The notes beneath the pieces were generated by a model. The model was not told the DNA's origin. It did no database searches and saw only the letters and a program-made list of their open reading frames with translations. From Alteromonas macleodii (GTDB lineage: Bacteria > Pseudomonadota > Gammaproteobacteria > Enterobacterales > Alteromonadaceae): a DNA stretch of 64,000 nt. Position 1 is the stretch's first letter; every line of letters begins with the position of its first letter. Position numbers and translations under genes: made by a program. Positions 29,392 to 39,019 of the stretch are shown here, piece by piece. The stretch is from positions 1,818,333 to 1,882,332 of the forward strand of contig NZ_LR812090.1 in NCBI RefSeq assembly GCF_903772925.1. The letters are read 5' to 3'.

Positions 29392-30792
29392 ATGAAATAC
29401 AGCTATTTGTTTTTACTGTTAGCTTTTTGGTCTATTTTCAGCGCTGCGGGCCAGGATTCGAACAAAAAGCCCAATATTCTATTTATTCTCGCAGATGACG
29501 CAGGGTATGCTGATTTTGGTTTTCAAGGCAGCACCCAAATGAAAACCCCTAACTTAGATAAATTAGCAGCTCAAGGAATGAAGTTTACTCAGGCATATAC
29601 AACGGCAGCTGTATGTGGCCCATCGCGAGCCGGCTTATACACGGGAAAATACCAGCAGCGATTTGGTTATGAAGAAAACAATGTACCAGGCTATATGAGT
29701 TATTCATCGGCTTTGCTTGGCGAAGATATGGGGTTACCCTTAGACCAAGTCACCGTTGCCGAACACATGCGTAAACTGGGGTATAACACTGGCCTTATAG
29801 GTAAATGGCATCAAGGTAATGCCGATAGATATCATCCAACCAAGCGCGGGTTTAATTACTTCTATGGTTTGCGCGGTGGTTCTAGAAGTTATTATGCGCT
29901 TGATGATTACCATAGAAGTGTTCAGCCGGAAAATAAACTTGAGTTTGGCTTTCGGAATTTCCAAGAGCCTATAGAATATTTAACCAAAGCTTTGGCAGAC
30001 AATGCAGTAGAGTTTATTCATCGGCAGCAAGGCCCGTTTTTTCTTATGCTCTCGCTAACTGCGGTTCACACTCCCATGGAAGCAGAGCCTGAAGACTTAG
30101 CAAAATTTCAACATTTACCGCCACGTCGACAAACATTAGCAGCGATGACGCTGGCGATGGATAGAGAAATTGGAAAAGTGTTAGAAGCACTGGATAAAAG
30201 TGGTGTTGCAGACAATACACTAGTGGTATTTACTAATGATAATGGGGCACCCTCTGATACCAACGCTGGTAACAATTTTCCATTAAGCGGCACCAAAGCA
30301 AATCACTTAGAAGGTGGAATTCGAGTACCGCTTATAATGCGGTGGCCCAGATTGATAAGTGCTAATACAGTGTATGAGTTTCCAGTAAGTTTTCTAGATT
30401 TTTTACCCACTTTTGTAAAGATGGGGGGAGGAAGCATTGAAACACTCGGAGAAATTGATGGTGTAGCACTCACTGATTTTATATTAGGGAAGCTAAGTGA
30501 AAGGCCACATAAGACGTTGTTTTGGAAAAAAGAGAATCGAGCTGCAATTCGAGATGGTGATTGGAAATTGTTGCGCTTTCCAGATAGGCCCGCTGAGCTA
30601 TACAATTTAAGTGATGACGTGTCAGAAAACCATAATCTAGCAATGGAATACCCCAATCGTGTCAGGCAACTGTATAAAAAGCTGTTTGAATGGGAAACCT
30701 CACTCGAGCGTCCATTATGGCAATTGGAACGCAAATATGAGGGATTGGCAATGGAGAGAATGGATAAATTCAGACATCATGAAAAACAATAA
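29392..30792 (+). CDS. Type I (formylglycine) sulfatase, first copy
   Basis: This is a 466-residue exported arylsulfatase-family (S1) enzyme. Residues 1-20 are a signal peptide (YLFLLLAFWSIFSAAG). Metal ligands are in FILADDAGYADFGF, and the formylglycine precursor Cys75 sits in AVCGPSRAGLYTG (C-x-P-S-R). Further family landmarks are GKWHQG, VHTPM, FTNDNGAPS and WKLLRFPD. It would remove ester sulfate from algal galactan, plausibly from L-galactose-6-sulfate of porphyran or from a sulfated galactose; the position cannot be read from sequence. It is downstream of the second TonB receptor and broken lipoprotein. A maturase (FGE or anSME) needed to convert the Cys is not in the window. Confidence 0.93.
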   Translation: MKYSYLFLLLAFWSIFSAAGQDSNKKPNILFILADDAGYADFGFQGSTQMKTPNLDKLAAQGMKFTQAYTTAAVCGPSRAGLYTGKYQQRFGYEENNVPGYMSYSSALLGEDMGLPLDQVTVAEHMRKLGYNTGLIGKWHQGNADRYHPTKRGFNYFYGLRGGSRSYYALDDYHRSVQPENKLEFGFRNFQEPIEYLTKALADNAVEFIHRQQGPFFLMLSLTAVHTPMEAEPEDLAKFQHLPPRRQTLAAMTLAMDREIGKVLEALDKSGVADNTLVVFTNDNGAPSDTNAGNNFPLSGTKANHLEGGIRVPLIMRWPRLISANTVYEFPVSFLDFLPTFVKMGGGSIETLGEIDGVALTDFILGKLSERPHKTLFWKKENRAAIRDGDWKLLRFPDRPAELYNLSDDVSENHNLAMEYPNRVRQLYKKLFEWETSLERPLWQLERKYEGLAMERMDKFRHHEKQ

Positions 30793-30889
30793 TTGCTGAT
30801 TTTTGACATATTAGTAAGATGCTTCGTAAGAATGGCTGCGGTGACGCAGCTGTTCTGTATAGTTAACTACAAAAATTACGGAGAACAAG

Positions 30890-31459
30890 ATGTTGCATGG
30901 AGTTGTGCTAGCAGGTGGTCAGTCTCGTAGAATGGGCCAAGACAAGGCAATGATGCAGTACAAAGGGAATACGCTTATTCAGTGTGCATCAAAGATATTG
31001 CGGTCGGCAGGCTGCCAAGAGATACTAGTTAGTCGCAATGAAGATGGCTATGTGGGCGACAAAATTCCGCATGTAGGCCCTCTAGGTGGTGTTCATGGAG
31101 TACTAACTTTTCTTGGCGAAAACAAAAAAAGTGCTAACGCTGAACTGCTTGTTTTACCCGTCGACATGCCGCTAATGTTACCGACTTTTTTGAGTGCCAT
31201 GGTAAACTATGGACGTGCTCAAAAACGGGCCTGCTATGTACGATCTCGTTTTATGCCCTTCTATATGCCTATCGAAAAAAATACAATCCCCACGCTTGAA
31301 GACTACTTAATTGAAAAAAACAAGCGAAGAGTTGTTGGTTTTCTGAAATCTATTAATGCATTGACCTTCGAAAATTTGTACGACGACAATACTAAAAATT
31401 CTCAGTGGTTAAATGTTAATTCACCCAGTGACTGGCCCAAAGAATATGGCTCAATTTAG
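30890..31459 (+). CDS. mobA: Molybdenum cofactor guanylyltransferase
   Basis: MobA attaches GMP to molybdopterin to give the MGD cofactor used by DMSO-reductase-family enzymes. The diagnostic nucleotide-binding N-terminus LAGGQSRRMGQDKA is present, as are PHVGPLGGVHGVL and LPVDMPLM. At 189 residues it has the usual length. An ACGGAGAA ribosome binding site precedes the ATG. It is followed by fdhD and, in the opposite direction, a YdeP-type oxidoreductase, forming a small molybdenum module inserted between glycan genes. The gene is complete and looks functional. Confidence 0.93.
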   Translation: MLHGVVLAGGQSRRMGQDKAMMQYKGNTLIQCASKILRSAGCQEILVSRNEDGYVGDKIPHVGPLGGVHGVLTFLGENKKSANAELLVLPVDMPLMLPTFLSAMVNYGRAQKRACYVRSRFMPFYMPIEKNTIPTLEDYLIEKNKRRVVGFLKSINALTFENLYDDNTKNSQWLNVNSPSDWPKEYGSI

Positions 31460-31532
31460 CGTGTTCAGACCTTTATGAGAAATATAAAATAACTGTAGTT
31501 AAAACATTAATTTAAAAAGAGGAATGCAGTTA

Positions 31533-32306
31533 ATGGCAATGCAAAAAGCTGTGCTAATACGGCAAGAGCTCGAGCCAGGATATTTTGCATTGGCTGAAGA
31601 GGTTGCGTTGAGCATAAGTTATAATGGTATCAATTACACCGTCATGCTGATAACGCCCAACGACATTGAAGATTTCATTGTGGGTTTCAGCTTAAGTAAC
31701 GACATTATCGACCACCCTCGTCAGCTTTACAGCATTGAATTAACGGATCACAAAGAACACATTAATGCTGAAGTTGAAATTGCTAACCAGGCGTTTTGGA
31801 AATTAAAGGAAAATAAACGGCAGTTGGCGGGCACGTCGGGATGCGGACTTTGCGGTGTTGAGGCATTAGACAACGCTTTACCTCAATTAACGTCTATTGA
31901 ATTATCGCCTCTACCAGATGTAAGCTGGTTTAACGGATTACGAAGCCTTATATCTAATGCGCAAACATTAGCGCAGCAAAGCGGGGCAGTGCACGGGGCG
32001 CTCTATATTGATGCTAAGCGCAATGTGCTGGCATGCCGAGAAGATATAGGAAGGCATAATGCTTTTGATAAATTAATTGGTGCTATCACTACCAATAAAC
32101 TCTTTCAGCCTGAAGGTATTGTTGTGCTTACAAGTCGCTGTAGTGTAGAGCTGGTTCAAAAAGCGATAAGAGCTAAATTCCCTTTGGTAGTAACGCTATC
32201 TGCCCCCACAGCGTTGTCAGTAAAGTGGGCAAGCCGTTACGGTCTCACACTGATCCATGTACCTAAGTATGACCCTCCAAGAGCTTACGCACCGCAAGAA
32301 AAGTAG
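31533..32306 (+). CDS. fdhD: Formate dehydrogenase accessory sulfurtransferase FdhD
   Basis: FdhD transfers sulfur from a cysteine desulfurase to the molybdenum of formate dehydrogenases. The catalytic cysteine motif GTSGCGLCG is present, with the later AVHGALYID and CREDIGRHNAFDKLIG motifs. Start 31533 is preferred over 31524 because the AGAGGA ribosome binding site is then 9 nt away rather than touching the start codon; 31539 is also possible. At about 257 residues it has normal length. It is 73 bp from mobA and convergent with the oxidoreductase gene it is likely to serve. Confidence 0.93.
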   Translation: MAMQKAVLIRQELEPGYFALAEEVALSISYNGINYTVMLITPNDIEDFIVGFSLSNDIIDHPRQLYSIELTDHKEHINAEVEIANQAFWKLKENKRQLAGTSGCGLCGVEALDNALPQLTSIELSPLPDVSWFNGLRSLISNAQTLAQQSGAVHGALYIDAKRNVLACREDIGRHNAFDKLIGAITTNKLFQPEGIVVLTSRCSVELVQKAIRAKFPLVVTLSAPTALSVKWASRYGLTLIHVPKYDPPRAYAPQEK

Positions 32307-32376
32307 TGCGCAGCGAACCTATAAGAAACAATGGGCCTTTATCGATAAGTAGCGTACCGGATAAGCACCGAAAAGC

Positions 32377-34701
32377 TTACACTGCAGAGACCGCTATTCT
32401 TCCATCTGATTCAGATTTCGAAAGTTTGATCGCGATAAACTTCGACGTTGGAGTGAACGTGCCATCACCGTAGCTTTCTAGCGGTACTAATGGATTGGTT
32501 TCGGGGTAATATGCTGCCGCTTGACCTTGCGGGATGTCGTAAGCCACCAACATAAACTGTTTAACTTGGCGTGTTTTGCCGTCGTTCCACATTGACGTAA
32601 TGTCGACTTTATCGCAATCGTTAAATCCCAGCTTCTTAATATCACGTTCATTAACAAAAAGAACGTCCCGCGCGCCAAACACGTTTCTGTAGCGGTCATC
32701 CATACCATAGATAGTTGTGTTGTACTGATCGTGAGAGCGCAGTGTTTGTAAAATGAGGTCCGGCTCTTCGCCTTTCGCAATTAGGTCAGCATTTAACAGT
32801 GAATCTGGCAGCGCGTTCGCGGCAAACTCGGCTTTGCCCGAAGGTGTTAACCAGCGTCTCTCACTCGCAGCATTGCCCAAGTGAAAACCACCTGGGTTAG
32901 CGAGTTTGCTATTGAAGTCTGTAAAGCCTTCGATGGTATCGGCAATGAGCTCACGAATATTGTCGTAATCGCTTATTAAAAAGTCCCAGTCTACTGGTTT
33001 GTTACCAAGCGTTGCCTTCGCAATACCAGCAATAATAGCGGGTTCAGAGCGAAGTTCGGGCGAGCTTGGCGGGAGTTGGCCATAAGAAATGTGGACCATA
33101 GAAAACGTATCTTCCACAGTCACGCCTTGGTGCCCGCTAGACTGCATGTCAATTTCAGTACGTCCCAAACAGGGTAAGATAAGCGCGTCTTTACCTGTAG
33201 TTAGGTGAGAGCGATTCAACTTGGTGGCGATATGTACCGTTAAGTCGCATTGTGACAGCGCAGAATGAGTACGCGGCGTATCTGGCGTCGCCTGCGCGAA
33301 ATTACCGCCAAGGCCAATGAAGACTTTGGACTCACCACTTTCCATAGCTTGAATAGCTTGAATGGTATTGTGACCTCTTTCTCGTGGAACGGCGAAGTTA
33401 AACTTGCTTTCTAGCGCGTCGAGCAAGGCTTTAGTCGGTACTTCGTTAATACCGACGGTTCTATCTCCCTGAACATTGCTGTGACCCCGAACAGGAGAAA
33501 GCCCTGCACCTGGCTTACCCACGTTTCCTCGTAGTAGCTGAACGTTTACTATTTCCTGAACCGTAGCTACTGAGTGCTTGTGTTGGGTGATCCCCATTGC
33601 CCAGCACATGATCACCCGTTCTCCACGTTTGTACATGGTTGCCGCGTGACGTATTTCGTCTTTTGATAAACCGCTCTGCGCTTCAATATGCTCCCAGCTC
33701 GTCGCTTCAACGATACTCAAATAGTCGTTCATTCCATTGGTATGTGCATTAATAAAGTCGTGGTCGAATATGGGAGGGGCATTTTTCGCTTTGGCTTCGT
33801 GTTCCCATGTCAACAGCCATTTAGCGATGCCGCGCATAACCGCCATGTCACCACCAAGAGCAGGTCTGAAATATGCGGTATTAGTTGGCTCAGAGCCATT
33901 AGTTAACATCTCAAGGGGATGCTGCGGGTGTTGAAACTTTTCTAACCCGCGCTCTTTTAAAGGGTTAAAGCAAACTACTTGAGCGCCTCTTCTCACGGCG
34001 TCCCTCAGTGGCTCAAGCATGCGAGGGTGGTTAGTCCCGGGGTTTTGACCAATAACAAATATGGTATCTGCCTTTTCAAAGTCGTCAAATGTGACCGTAC
34101 CTTTACCCACACCTATGGTTGGTTTCATACCTTGCCCCGACGCCTCGTGACACATATTTGAGCAATCTGGAAAATTATTTGTTCCAAATGCGCGCACGAA
34201 TAACTGATATAAATAGGCGGCTTCGTTACTCGCCCGCCCTGAGGTGTAAAACTCTGCCTGATGAGGGGAATGTAAACCATTTAGATGTTTAGCGATAAGT
34301 GCAAAGGCATCGTCCCATGATACGGGTTCGTAGTGGTCTGCTTGAGCATTGAAGCGCATGGGGTGGGTGAGTCTTCCTTGTGACTCAAGCCAGTAGTCGG
34401 TGTGTTTTTTAAGTGAGCCGACCGAATACTTAGAGAAAAATGTTGGGTCTACATAGCGACCGGTAGACTCCCAGTTAACTGCTTTAGCACCATTTTCACA
34501 AAACTTCACTAAACCACTTTCTGGTGATTCACCCCACGCACAGCCTGGGCAGTCAAAGCCTTTGTCTTGGTTCATCTTGAGCATAGCGCGTAAATTCTTA
34601 AGTGGCTTTTCACTTTGGATCCAGCTCTGGGTTACACTCTTTAGCGCTCCCCATCCGCCAGCGGGTTTGTCATATTGCTTAATGTTTCGTTTATCACTCA
34701 T
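32377..34701 (-). CDS. FdhF/YdeP-family molybdopterin oxidoreductase (formate dehydrogenase-like)
   Basis: This is a 774-residue cytoplasmic member of the DMSO-reductase superfamily, FdhF/YdeP branch. The opening YDKPAGGWGALKSV and CPGCAWGE...CENGAKA are typical of the YdeP subfamily. The Mo-MGD domains follow (SGRASNEAAYLYQLF, CSNMCHEASG with the likely metal-ligand Cys, FVIGQNPGTNHPR, RGHSNVQGDRT) and the C-terminal cap domain ends the protein. Biochemical functions are poorly known; some homologues act on formate. With fdhD and mobA alongside, formate oxidation is plausible, and a source of formate is suggested by the P450 demethylation genes 18 kb away. No electron-transfer subunit is adjacent. 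No signal peptide is visible. Confidence 0.85.
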   Translation of the reverse strand: MSDKRNIKQYDKPAGGWGALKSVTQSWIQSEKPLKNLRAMLKMNQDKGFDCPGCAWGESPESGLVKFCENGAKAVNWESTGRYVDPTFFSKYSVGSLKKHTDYWLESQGRLTHPMRFNAQADHYEPVSWDDAFALIAKHLNGLHSPHQAEFYTSGRASNEAAYLYQLFVRAFGTNNFPDCSNMCHEASGQGMKPTIGVGKGTVTFDDFEKADTIFVIGQNPGTNHPRMLEPLRDAVRRGAQVVCFNPLKERGLEKFQHPQHPLEMLTNGSEPTNTAYFRPALGGDMAVMRGIAKWLLTWEHEAKAKNAPPIFDHDFINAHTNGMNDYLSIVEATSWEHIEAQSGLSKDEIRHAATMYKRGERVIMCWAMGITQHKHSVATVQEIVNVQLLRGNVGKPGAGLSPVRGHSNVQGDRTVGINEVPTKALLDALESKFNFAVPRERGHNTIQAIQAMESGESKVFIGLGGNFAQATPDTPRTHSALSQCDLTVHIATKLNRSHLTTGKDALILPCLGRTEIDMQSSGHQGVTVEDTFSMVHISYGQLPPSSPELRSEPAIIAGIAKATLGNKPVDWDFLISDYDNIRELIADTIEGFTDFNSKLANPGGFHLGNAASERRWLTPSGKAEFAANALPDSLLNADLIAKGEEPDLILQTLRSHDQYNTTIYGMDDRYRNVFGARDVLFVNERDIKKLGFNDCDKVDITSMWNDGKTRQVKQFMLVAYDIPQGQAAAYYPETNPLVPLESYGDGTFTPTSKFIAIKLSKSESDGRIAVSAV

Positions 34702-34799
34702 GCGCCCGCACCACCTTTGTTCTAAGCATCAAAATTTATTTATGTATGTTCGATTATGAAATAAAGCTCACTCACAGTAAGAGCAAACTCATTGACACA

Positions 34800-34809
34800 T
34801 TGTTTACAA
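34800..34809. promoter_or_regulatory. Operator-like palindrome TTGTTTACAA
   Basis: The outer of two sites upstream of the GH2 gene, 31 bp (about three helical turns) centre to centre from the inner site. It lies in the 152-bp divergent gap with the YdeP-type gene. Confidence 0.55.
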
Positions 34810-34830
34810 TTTGCAATTGTATATCAAATA

Positions 34831-34840
34831 TTGTTAACAA
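34831..34840. promoter_or_regulatory. Operator-like palindrome TTGTTAACAA
   Basis: A perfect copy within atattgttaacaattt, only 13 bp before the GH2 ATG. This is a position where bound protein would block transcription initiation or clearance. Confidence 0.65.
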
Positions 34841-34853
34841 TTTACTATTAATT

Positions 34854-37409
34854 ATGGCTAAATTTTACTTTGTCTTCAGTTTAAGTTTGATTCTTACCGC
34901 TTGCGGCTTCCAATCTAGCAAAAGTAGTGACGAGCGCACTAGACCGAACACTGTCTACTCAAGCCTTGGCCCTCAGGACTTTAACCAATCTTGGCTGTTC
35001 ATTGAAGAGGATAAAGCACAATTCAGCAAGCTCAACTTGGATGCTTCGGCTTGGCAAAGCGTCAACTTACCTCATGATTGGTCTGTGTCGCATGAATTTG
35101 AAGAAAAATGGGATGGTGCCACTGCCTATTTACCGGGCGGGGTAGGTTGGTATCGCAAACATTTTGTTACTCCAGCATCGAAAAACGATAGTGTTATTTT
35201 GGTTAATTTTGACGGCATCTATAACCATTCGACAGTTTACATCAACGATAAAAGAGTAGGGGGTGAGGTTAATGGTTACACACCGTTTACAGTTGATGTG
35301 ACGCCTTTCCTTAATCCTGTGGGCGATGAAAACGTGTTGGCAGTTAGGGTCGACCGGACAAGGTATATTGACTCAAGGTGGTACCCAGGATCTGGTATAT
35401 ACCGTAACGTAACGTTCTACAACAAACCAAAACTGCACATTCCTGTTTGGGGGACGCAAGTTACCACCGAGAATATATCGCATGATTCAGGAGATGCTCG
35501 CATTAAAGTGACATTAAAGAACGAGGATGACCAACCGAAGAAAACGATGCTCAAAAGCGTTGTCGTTAATAATGAAGGCGAAGTGGTGGCTAAGCAAATC
35601 GATGAAGTTACCGTAATGTCGAACTCATCATTAGAGGTAGAACAAGTTCTTAACGTATCAACAATGAAGCTGTGGGATATTGATTCCCCTTATCTGTACA
35701 AAGTGGTCAGCACGTTAACAGATGGACAAGATACTAAAGATCAGGTAGTAACACCTCTTGGCTTTCGAACGATTGAGTTCAAACCTGATGGTGGATTCTT
35801 CCTAAACGGCAAACATACTTTGATTAAGGGCGTCAATCTTCATCATGATGGGGGACTAGTGGGTGCAGCAGTGCCAGAAGACGTATGGCGTCGTCGCTTG
35901 GTTCGTCTAAAAGAAGCCGGTGTGAATGCAATTCGTATGTCTCACAACCCAGCTTCAAAAACACTGATGGACCTTTGTGATGAACTAGGCTTTCTGGTGC
36001 AGGCAGAAATTTTTGACGAGTGGGATTATCCTAAAGATAAACGCTTAAACCAACAGGAGCGCCACGATGATTATATAAGTCGAGGATATGCTGATTGGTT
36101 TCAAAGTCACGCTCATAAAGACTTAAACGCAGCAGTGTTACGAGACAGAAACCACCCTTCTCTTATCATGTGGAGTATCGGCAATGAAATAGAGTGGACA
36201 TATCCAAGGTATGCGGCTTCCACTGGATACTTCGATATGAATGCGAACGGCAATTATTTCTATACGCTGCCCCCTATTTCTTCGCAAGAAATAAAGCAGC
36301 GTTTTGAAAGTGGTGAAAAAGGTACATATACACTGGCAGATACGGCTAAGAAATTGTCATCTTGGGTGAAAGAATTAGACACTACAAGGCCCGTTATCGC
36401 TAATTTAATTTTACCTTCAGTTAGCCACATTTCAGGCTATACAGATGCGTTGGATATTGTTGGTTATAGTTATCGACGGGTTATTTACGATTACGGAAGA
36501 AGATTGTTTCCTGAAAAAATGATCATGGGCACTGAAAATGTTCCTCAATGGCATGAATGGAAGGCGGTTTTAGATACCCCTGCAATTGCTGGCACCTTTT
36601 TGTGGACGGGCGTTGATTACATGGGCGAAGCCCATGGCGGGTGGCCGCGTAAAGGAGTAAACAGTGGCCTTCTCGATCTTGCTGGCTTTAAAAAGCCTTC
36701 TTTTCATATGTTTAAAACACTATGGTCAGATGCACCCCACATGTATCTGACAACGCAACTGCTTGAGGATTCGCTGTATGAGCTTGATAATAATGGCAAC
36801 GTTGTAGAGCGCAAAAAAGACGGTTGGAAGACGCGAGTGTGGGAATGGCACGACGTTGAACACCATTGGAATTACAACGAAAATGAGAATACGGTTGTAG
36901 AAGCGTACAGTAATTGTGAAGCGGTTGAATTGTTTGTAAACGAAGTTTCCTATGGGCGGCAATTACTGAAAGAGCACGATGATCGCATATTTAAATGGTT
37001 TGTACCGTTTCAGTCTGGTGAGATTCGCGCAGAAGGTGATTGCGGTGCAGCGGACAGTATAAAAACGGTGGGAATGCCCACTTCTATATTAATGAGTATT
37101 GATAAATCAATTGTGAAATTGCAAAAGAGGGAAGTGGTGCATGTAGAGATGCAGCTCGCAGATAGTATGGGTCGCCCTGTTCGTTTCACGGATGCGAATA
37201 TTTCACTAGATATACCAGAAGGTATTAAGTTACTTGGTATAGATAATGGTTGGGTTAATAGTGTTCAGCCTTTTCAAAGTAACTCTGTTGATACTTACAA
37301 AGGAAGAGCACTCGCCATATTAGAAGGTATTGAGCCGGGGAATTACACAATAACTGCTCGCCTACACAACGATGCCGAAAGCAAGGCGACTGTTCAAGTA
37401 CAGCAATAG
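34854..37409 (+). CDS. GH2 beta-galactosidase-like lipoprotein
   Basis: This is a GH2-family glycosidase of 851 residues. ATG 34854 gives a signal with lipobox (FVFSLSLILTACG); the earlier in-frame ATG at 34746 would run through both operator sites. Domain order is typical of GH2: sugar-binding jelly roll (WQSVNLPHDWSVSHEFE, about residues 50-210), Ig-like domain, TIM barrel with GVNLHHDGG, MWSIGNEIEW (acid/base Glu in NE) and the nucleophile Glu in IMGTENVPQW, then extra C-terminal Ig-like domains. In porphyran and agar loci such enzymes release D-galactose, sometimes 6-O-methyl-D-galactose, from oligosaccharide ends. The lipobox suggests membrane attachment in the periplasm or outer membrane. 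Confidence 0.9.
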   Translation: MAKFYFVFSLSLILTACGFQSSKSSDERTRPNTVYSSLGPQDFNQSWLFIEEDKAQFSKLNLDASAWQSVNLPHDWSVSHEFEEKWDGATAYLPGGVGWYRKHFVTPASKNDSVILVNFDGIYNHSTVYINDKRVGGEVNGYTPFTVDVTPFLNPVGDENVLAVRVDRTRYIDSRWYPGSGIYRNVTFYNKPKLHIPVWGTQVTTENISHDSGDARIKVTLKNEDDQPKKTMLKSVVVNNEGEVVAKQIDEVTVMSNSSLEVEQVLNVSTMKLWDIDSPYLYKVVSTLTDGQDTKDQVVTPLGFRTIEFKPDGGFFLNGKHTLIKGVNLHHDGGLVGAAVPEDVWRRRLVRLKEAGVNAIRMSHNPASKTLMDLCDELGFLVQAEIFDEWDYPKDKRLNQQERHDDYISRGYADWFQSHAHKDLNAAVLRDRNHPSLIMWSIGNEIEWTYPRYAASTGYFDMNANGNYFYTLPPISSQEIKQRFESGEKGTYTLADTAKKLSSWVKELDTTRPVIANLILPSVSHISGYTDALDIVGYSYRRVIYDYGRRLFPEKMIMGTENVPQWHEWKAVLDTPAIAGTFLWTGVDYMGEAHGGWPRKGVNSGLLDLAGFKKPSFHMFKTLWSDAPHMYLTTQLLEDSLYELDNNGNVVERKKDGWKTRVWEWHDVEHHWNYNENENTVVEAYSNCEAVELFVNEVSYGRQLLKEHDDRIFKWFVPFQSGEIRAEGDCGAADSIKTVGMPTSILMSIDKSIVKLQKREVVHVEMQLADSMGRPVRFTDANISLDIPEGIKLLGIDNGWVNSVQPFQSNSVDTYKGRALAILEGIEPGNYTITARLHNDAESKATVQVQQ

Positions 37410-37462
37410 AATCGTTGCCCCCATGGTTAACAAAACCAGCACATTAACAACTCATAAATGCG

Positions 37463-37492
37463 TTCCCGCGAGCAATTGTCGCGGGAATTTTT
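37463..37492. terminator. Bidirectional terminator between GH2 and second halogenase-like gene
   Basis: A perfect 9-bp stem, ttcccgcga (37463-37471) and tcgcgggaa (37479-37487), followed by TTTTT on the plus strand. It sits at the meeting point of the two convergent genes. Confidence 0.8.
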
Positions 37493-38966
37493 AGTATTGA
37501 GATAAGCAAAAACGGCGAATGTATTCTTCGTGGGAAGGCAATTTGTTCACTTGTTCTATAATGGTCGATTCAGTAGCCTTGAGAAACTGAGCTAAATCTT
37601 GCTCGCTCATTTCATCTGCAAGAGGGTGGTGTTGTAGGGGAATAAGTCCCTGTCCGATCATTACTTGTAGCCACGAGTCGGAAAATATTTCCTCTTTTCG
37701 CTGTACAAATCGCCCTGTCTCTGAAAACAACTTCATCCTGTGTGAAAGCGACTCAGGCAGAGTGAGGTTTTTACAGTAACGCCAGAAATCCGAGTCATCA
37801 CGCTCGGTTTGACAGTAATGTAGAACGATAAAATCACGAATGTCGCGATAATCGTTCAGCATGTAGTCATTGTATAAATCAACCTCCAATGGGTTGATCC
37901 CATTAGCTGGAAAATACTTAATCAGTTGCATCAATCCCTGCTGAATGAGGTGAATAGCGGTAGACTCTAGAGGCTCGATGAATCCCCCAGCTAGGCCTAG
38001 CGCTATACAATTTTTAGTCCAAAGCTTTTCCCGATGTCCAGTTACAAAATTTATTACACGGGGCTCTGTTAATATTTCGCCCTCAACATCATTAATCAAT
38101 CGTTTGAGTGCTTCATCGTCTGATAAGTAATCATCACAATACACAATTCCATTACCCATTCTTTGCTGTAAGGGAATTCGCCATTGCCATCCTGCTTCAT
38201 GTGCTATTGCGCGAGTGTAGGGGGCAGGAGGCGAAGTAAGGCTAGTTTGGAGTGGTATTGCTCTATTCATCGGGAGGTAATGAGACCAATCAACATAAGG
38301 CGTATCCAGTGCGCCTTTAATTAGTAATCCTGCAAAGCCAGAGCAATCAATGAACAAATCACCACTAATAAGCTCTCCTGTCTCTAATACCAGATGTGTT
38401 AAATATCCATTTTCTTCGCTTTTTGCAACACTTGAGACTTTACCTTCAATGCGTCTAACACCTAGCTTTTGTGCCTCTATTCGTAGTTTTTGAGCAAAAA
38501 GGCCTGCATCAAGATGGTAGGCAAAATTGGGCCCCCCTTGCACATGAGCAAACTTGCCTTGTTTAGCTGCTACGCCTTCTAAATTATAAGTGCCGAAAGG
38601 TTGACTAATTCCCAATGAAAGCCCACGCTTCCAATACTCGTGAAAGCCAGCCGCCCACATGCCAGCGCCGGTAGTGCCGAATCCGTGAAAATAGTGTTCA
38701 CCCTTTGCTTTCCAATTCTCAAACTGTATGCCGAGTTTAAATGTCCCCGCTGTTGCCTTGGCAAACTCGGTAGACCGTATATGCATAATATCATTGAAGA
38801 AGTGAAGGCTGGGGATAGTTGCTTCACCTACACCAATGGTACCTATGTCTTCTGATTCCACTAGGGTAATTTCGATACTACGGAATGTTTTAGAAAGGAG
38901 AGCAGCAGCCATCCAACCTGCGGTTCCTCCGCCTAATATCGTTACTTTCATCACACTTGTGTTCAT
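37491..38966 (-). CDS. Tryptophan-halogenase-like flavoprotein (second copy)
   Basis: This is an FAD-dependent halogenase-family enzyme of about 491 residues. It retains VTILGGGTAGWMAAALL, GVGEATIPS, TFKLGIQFENW (conserved catalytic Lys region) and AGWQWRIPL, the WxWxIP motif that the copy at 10256 has lost. The start is ambiguous: 38966 has a GAAGAG ribosome binding site 5 nt upstream, with 38978 and 38951 as alternatives; extending to 39152 would run through the promoter operator. It is not next to a TonB receptor here, unlike most relatives, but it has its own operator-bearing promoter, divergent from the ExoP-domain gene. Substrate unknown. Confidence 0.8.
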   Translation of the reverse strand: MNTSVMKVTILGGGTAGWMAAALLSKTFRSIEITLVESEDIGTIGVGEATIPSLHFFNDIMHIRSTEFAKATAGTFKLGIQFENWKAKGEHYFHGFGTTGAGMWAAGFHEYWKRGLSLGISQPFGTYNLEGVAAKQGKFAHVQGGPNFAYHLDAGLFAQKLRIEAQKLGVRRIEGKVSSVAKSEENGYLTHLVLETGELISGDLFIDCSGFAGLLIKGALDTPYVDWSHYLPMNRAIPLQTSLTSPPAPYTRAIAHEAGWQWRIPLQQRMGNGIVYCDDYLSDDEALKRLINDVEGEILTEPRVINFVTGHREKLWTKNCIALGLAGGFIEPLESTAIHLIQQGLMQLIKYFPANGINPLEVDLYNDYMLNDYRDIRDFIVLHYCQTERDDSDFWRYCKNLTLPESLSHRMKLFSETGRFVQRKEEIFSDSWLQVMIGQGLIPLQHHPLADEMSEQDLAQFLKATESTIIEQVNKLPSHEEYIRRFCLSQY

Positions 38967-38997
38967 AGAACTCTTCATATTTTTAATAATAGATTTC

Positions 38998-39007
38998 GTG
39001 TTAACAT
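38998..39007. promoter_or_regulatory. Operator-like site GTGTTAACAT
   Basis: An 8/10 match to the palindrome, next to the perfect site at 39020 in the divergent promoter region. It may form a double site. Confidence 0.4.
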
Positions 39008-39019
39008 AATATCTGTATA

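Noticed and set aside
37424..37433. TGGTTAACAA, a 9/10 match to the operator-like palindrome
   Set aside because: It lies between the convergent 3' ends of GH2 and the second halogenase-like gene, next to a terminator, with no promoter to serve. Probably chance in AT-rich DNA; not listed as an operator.
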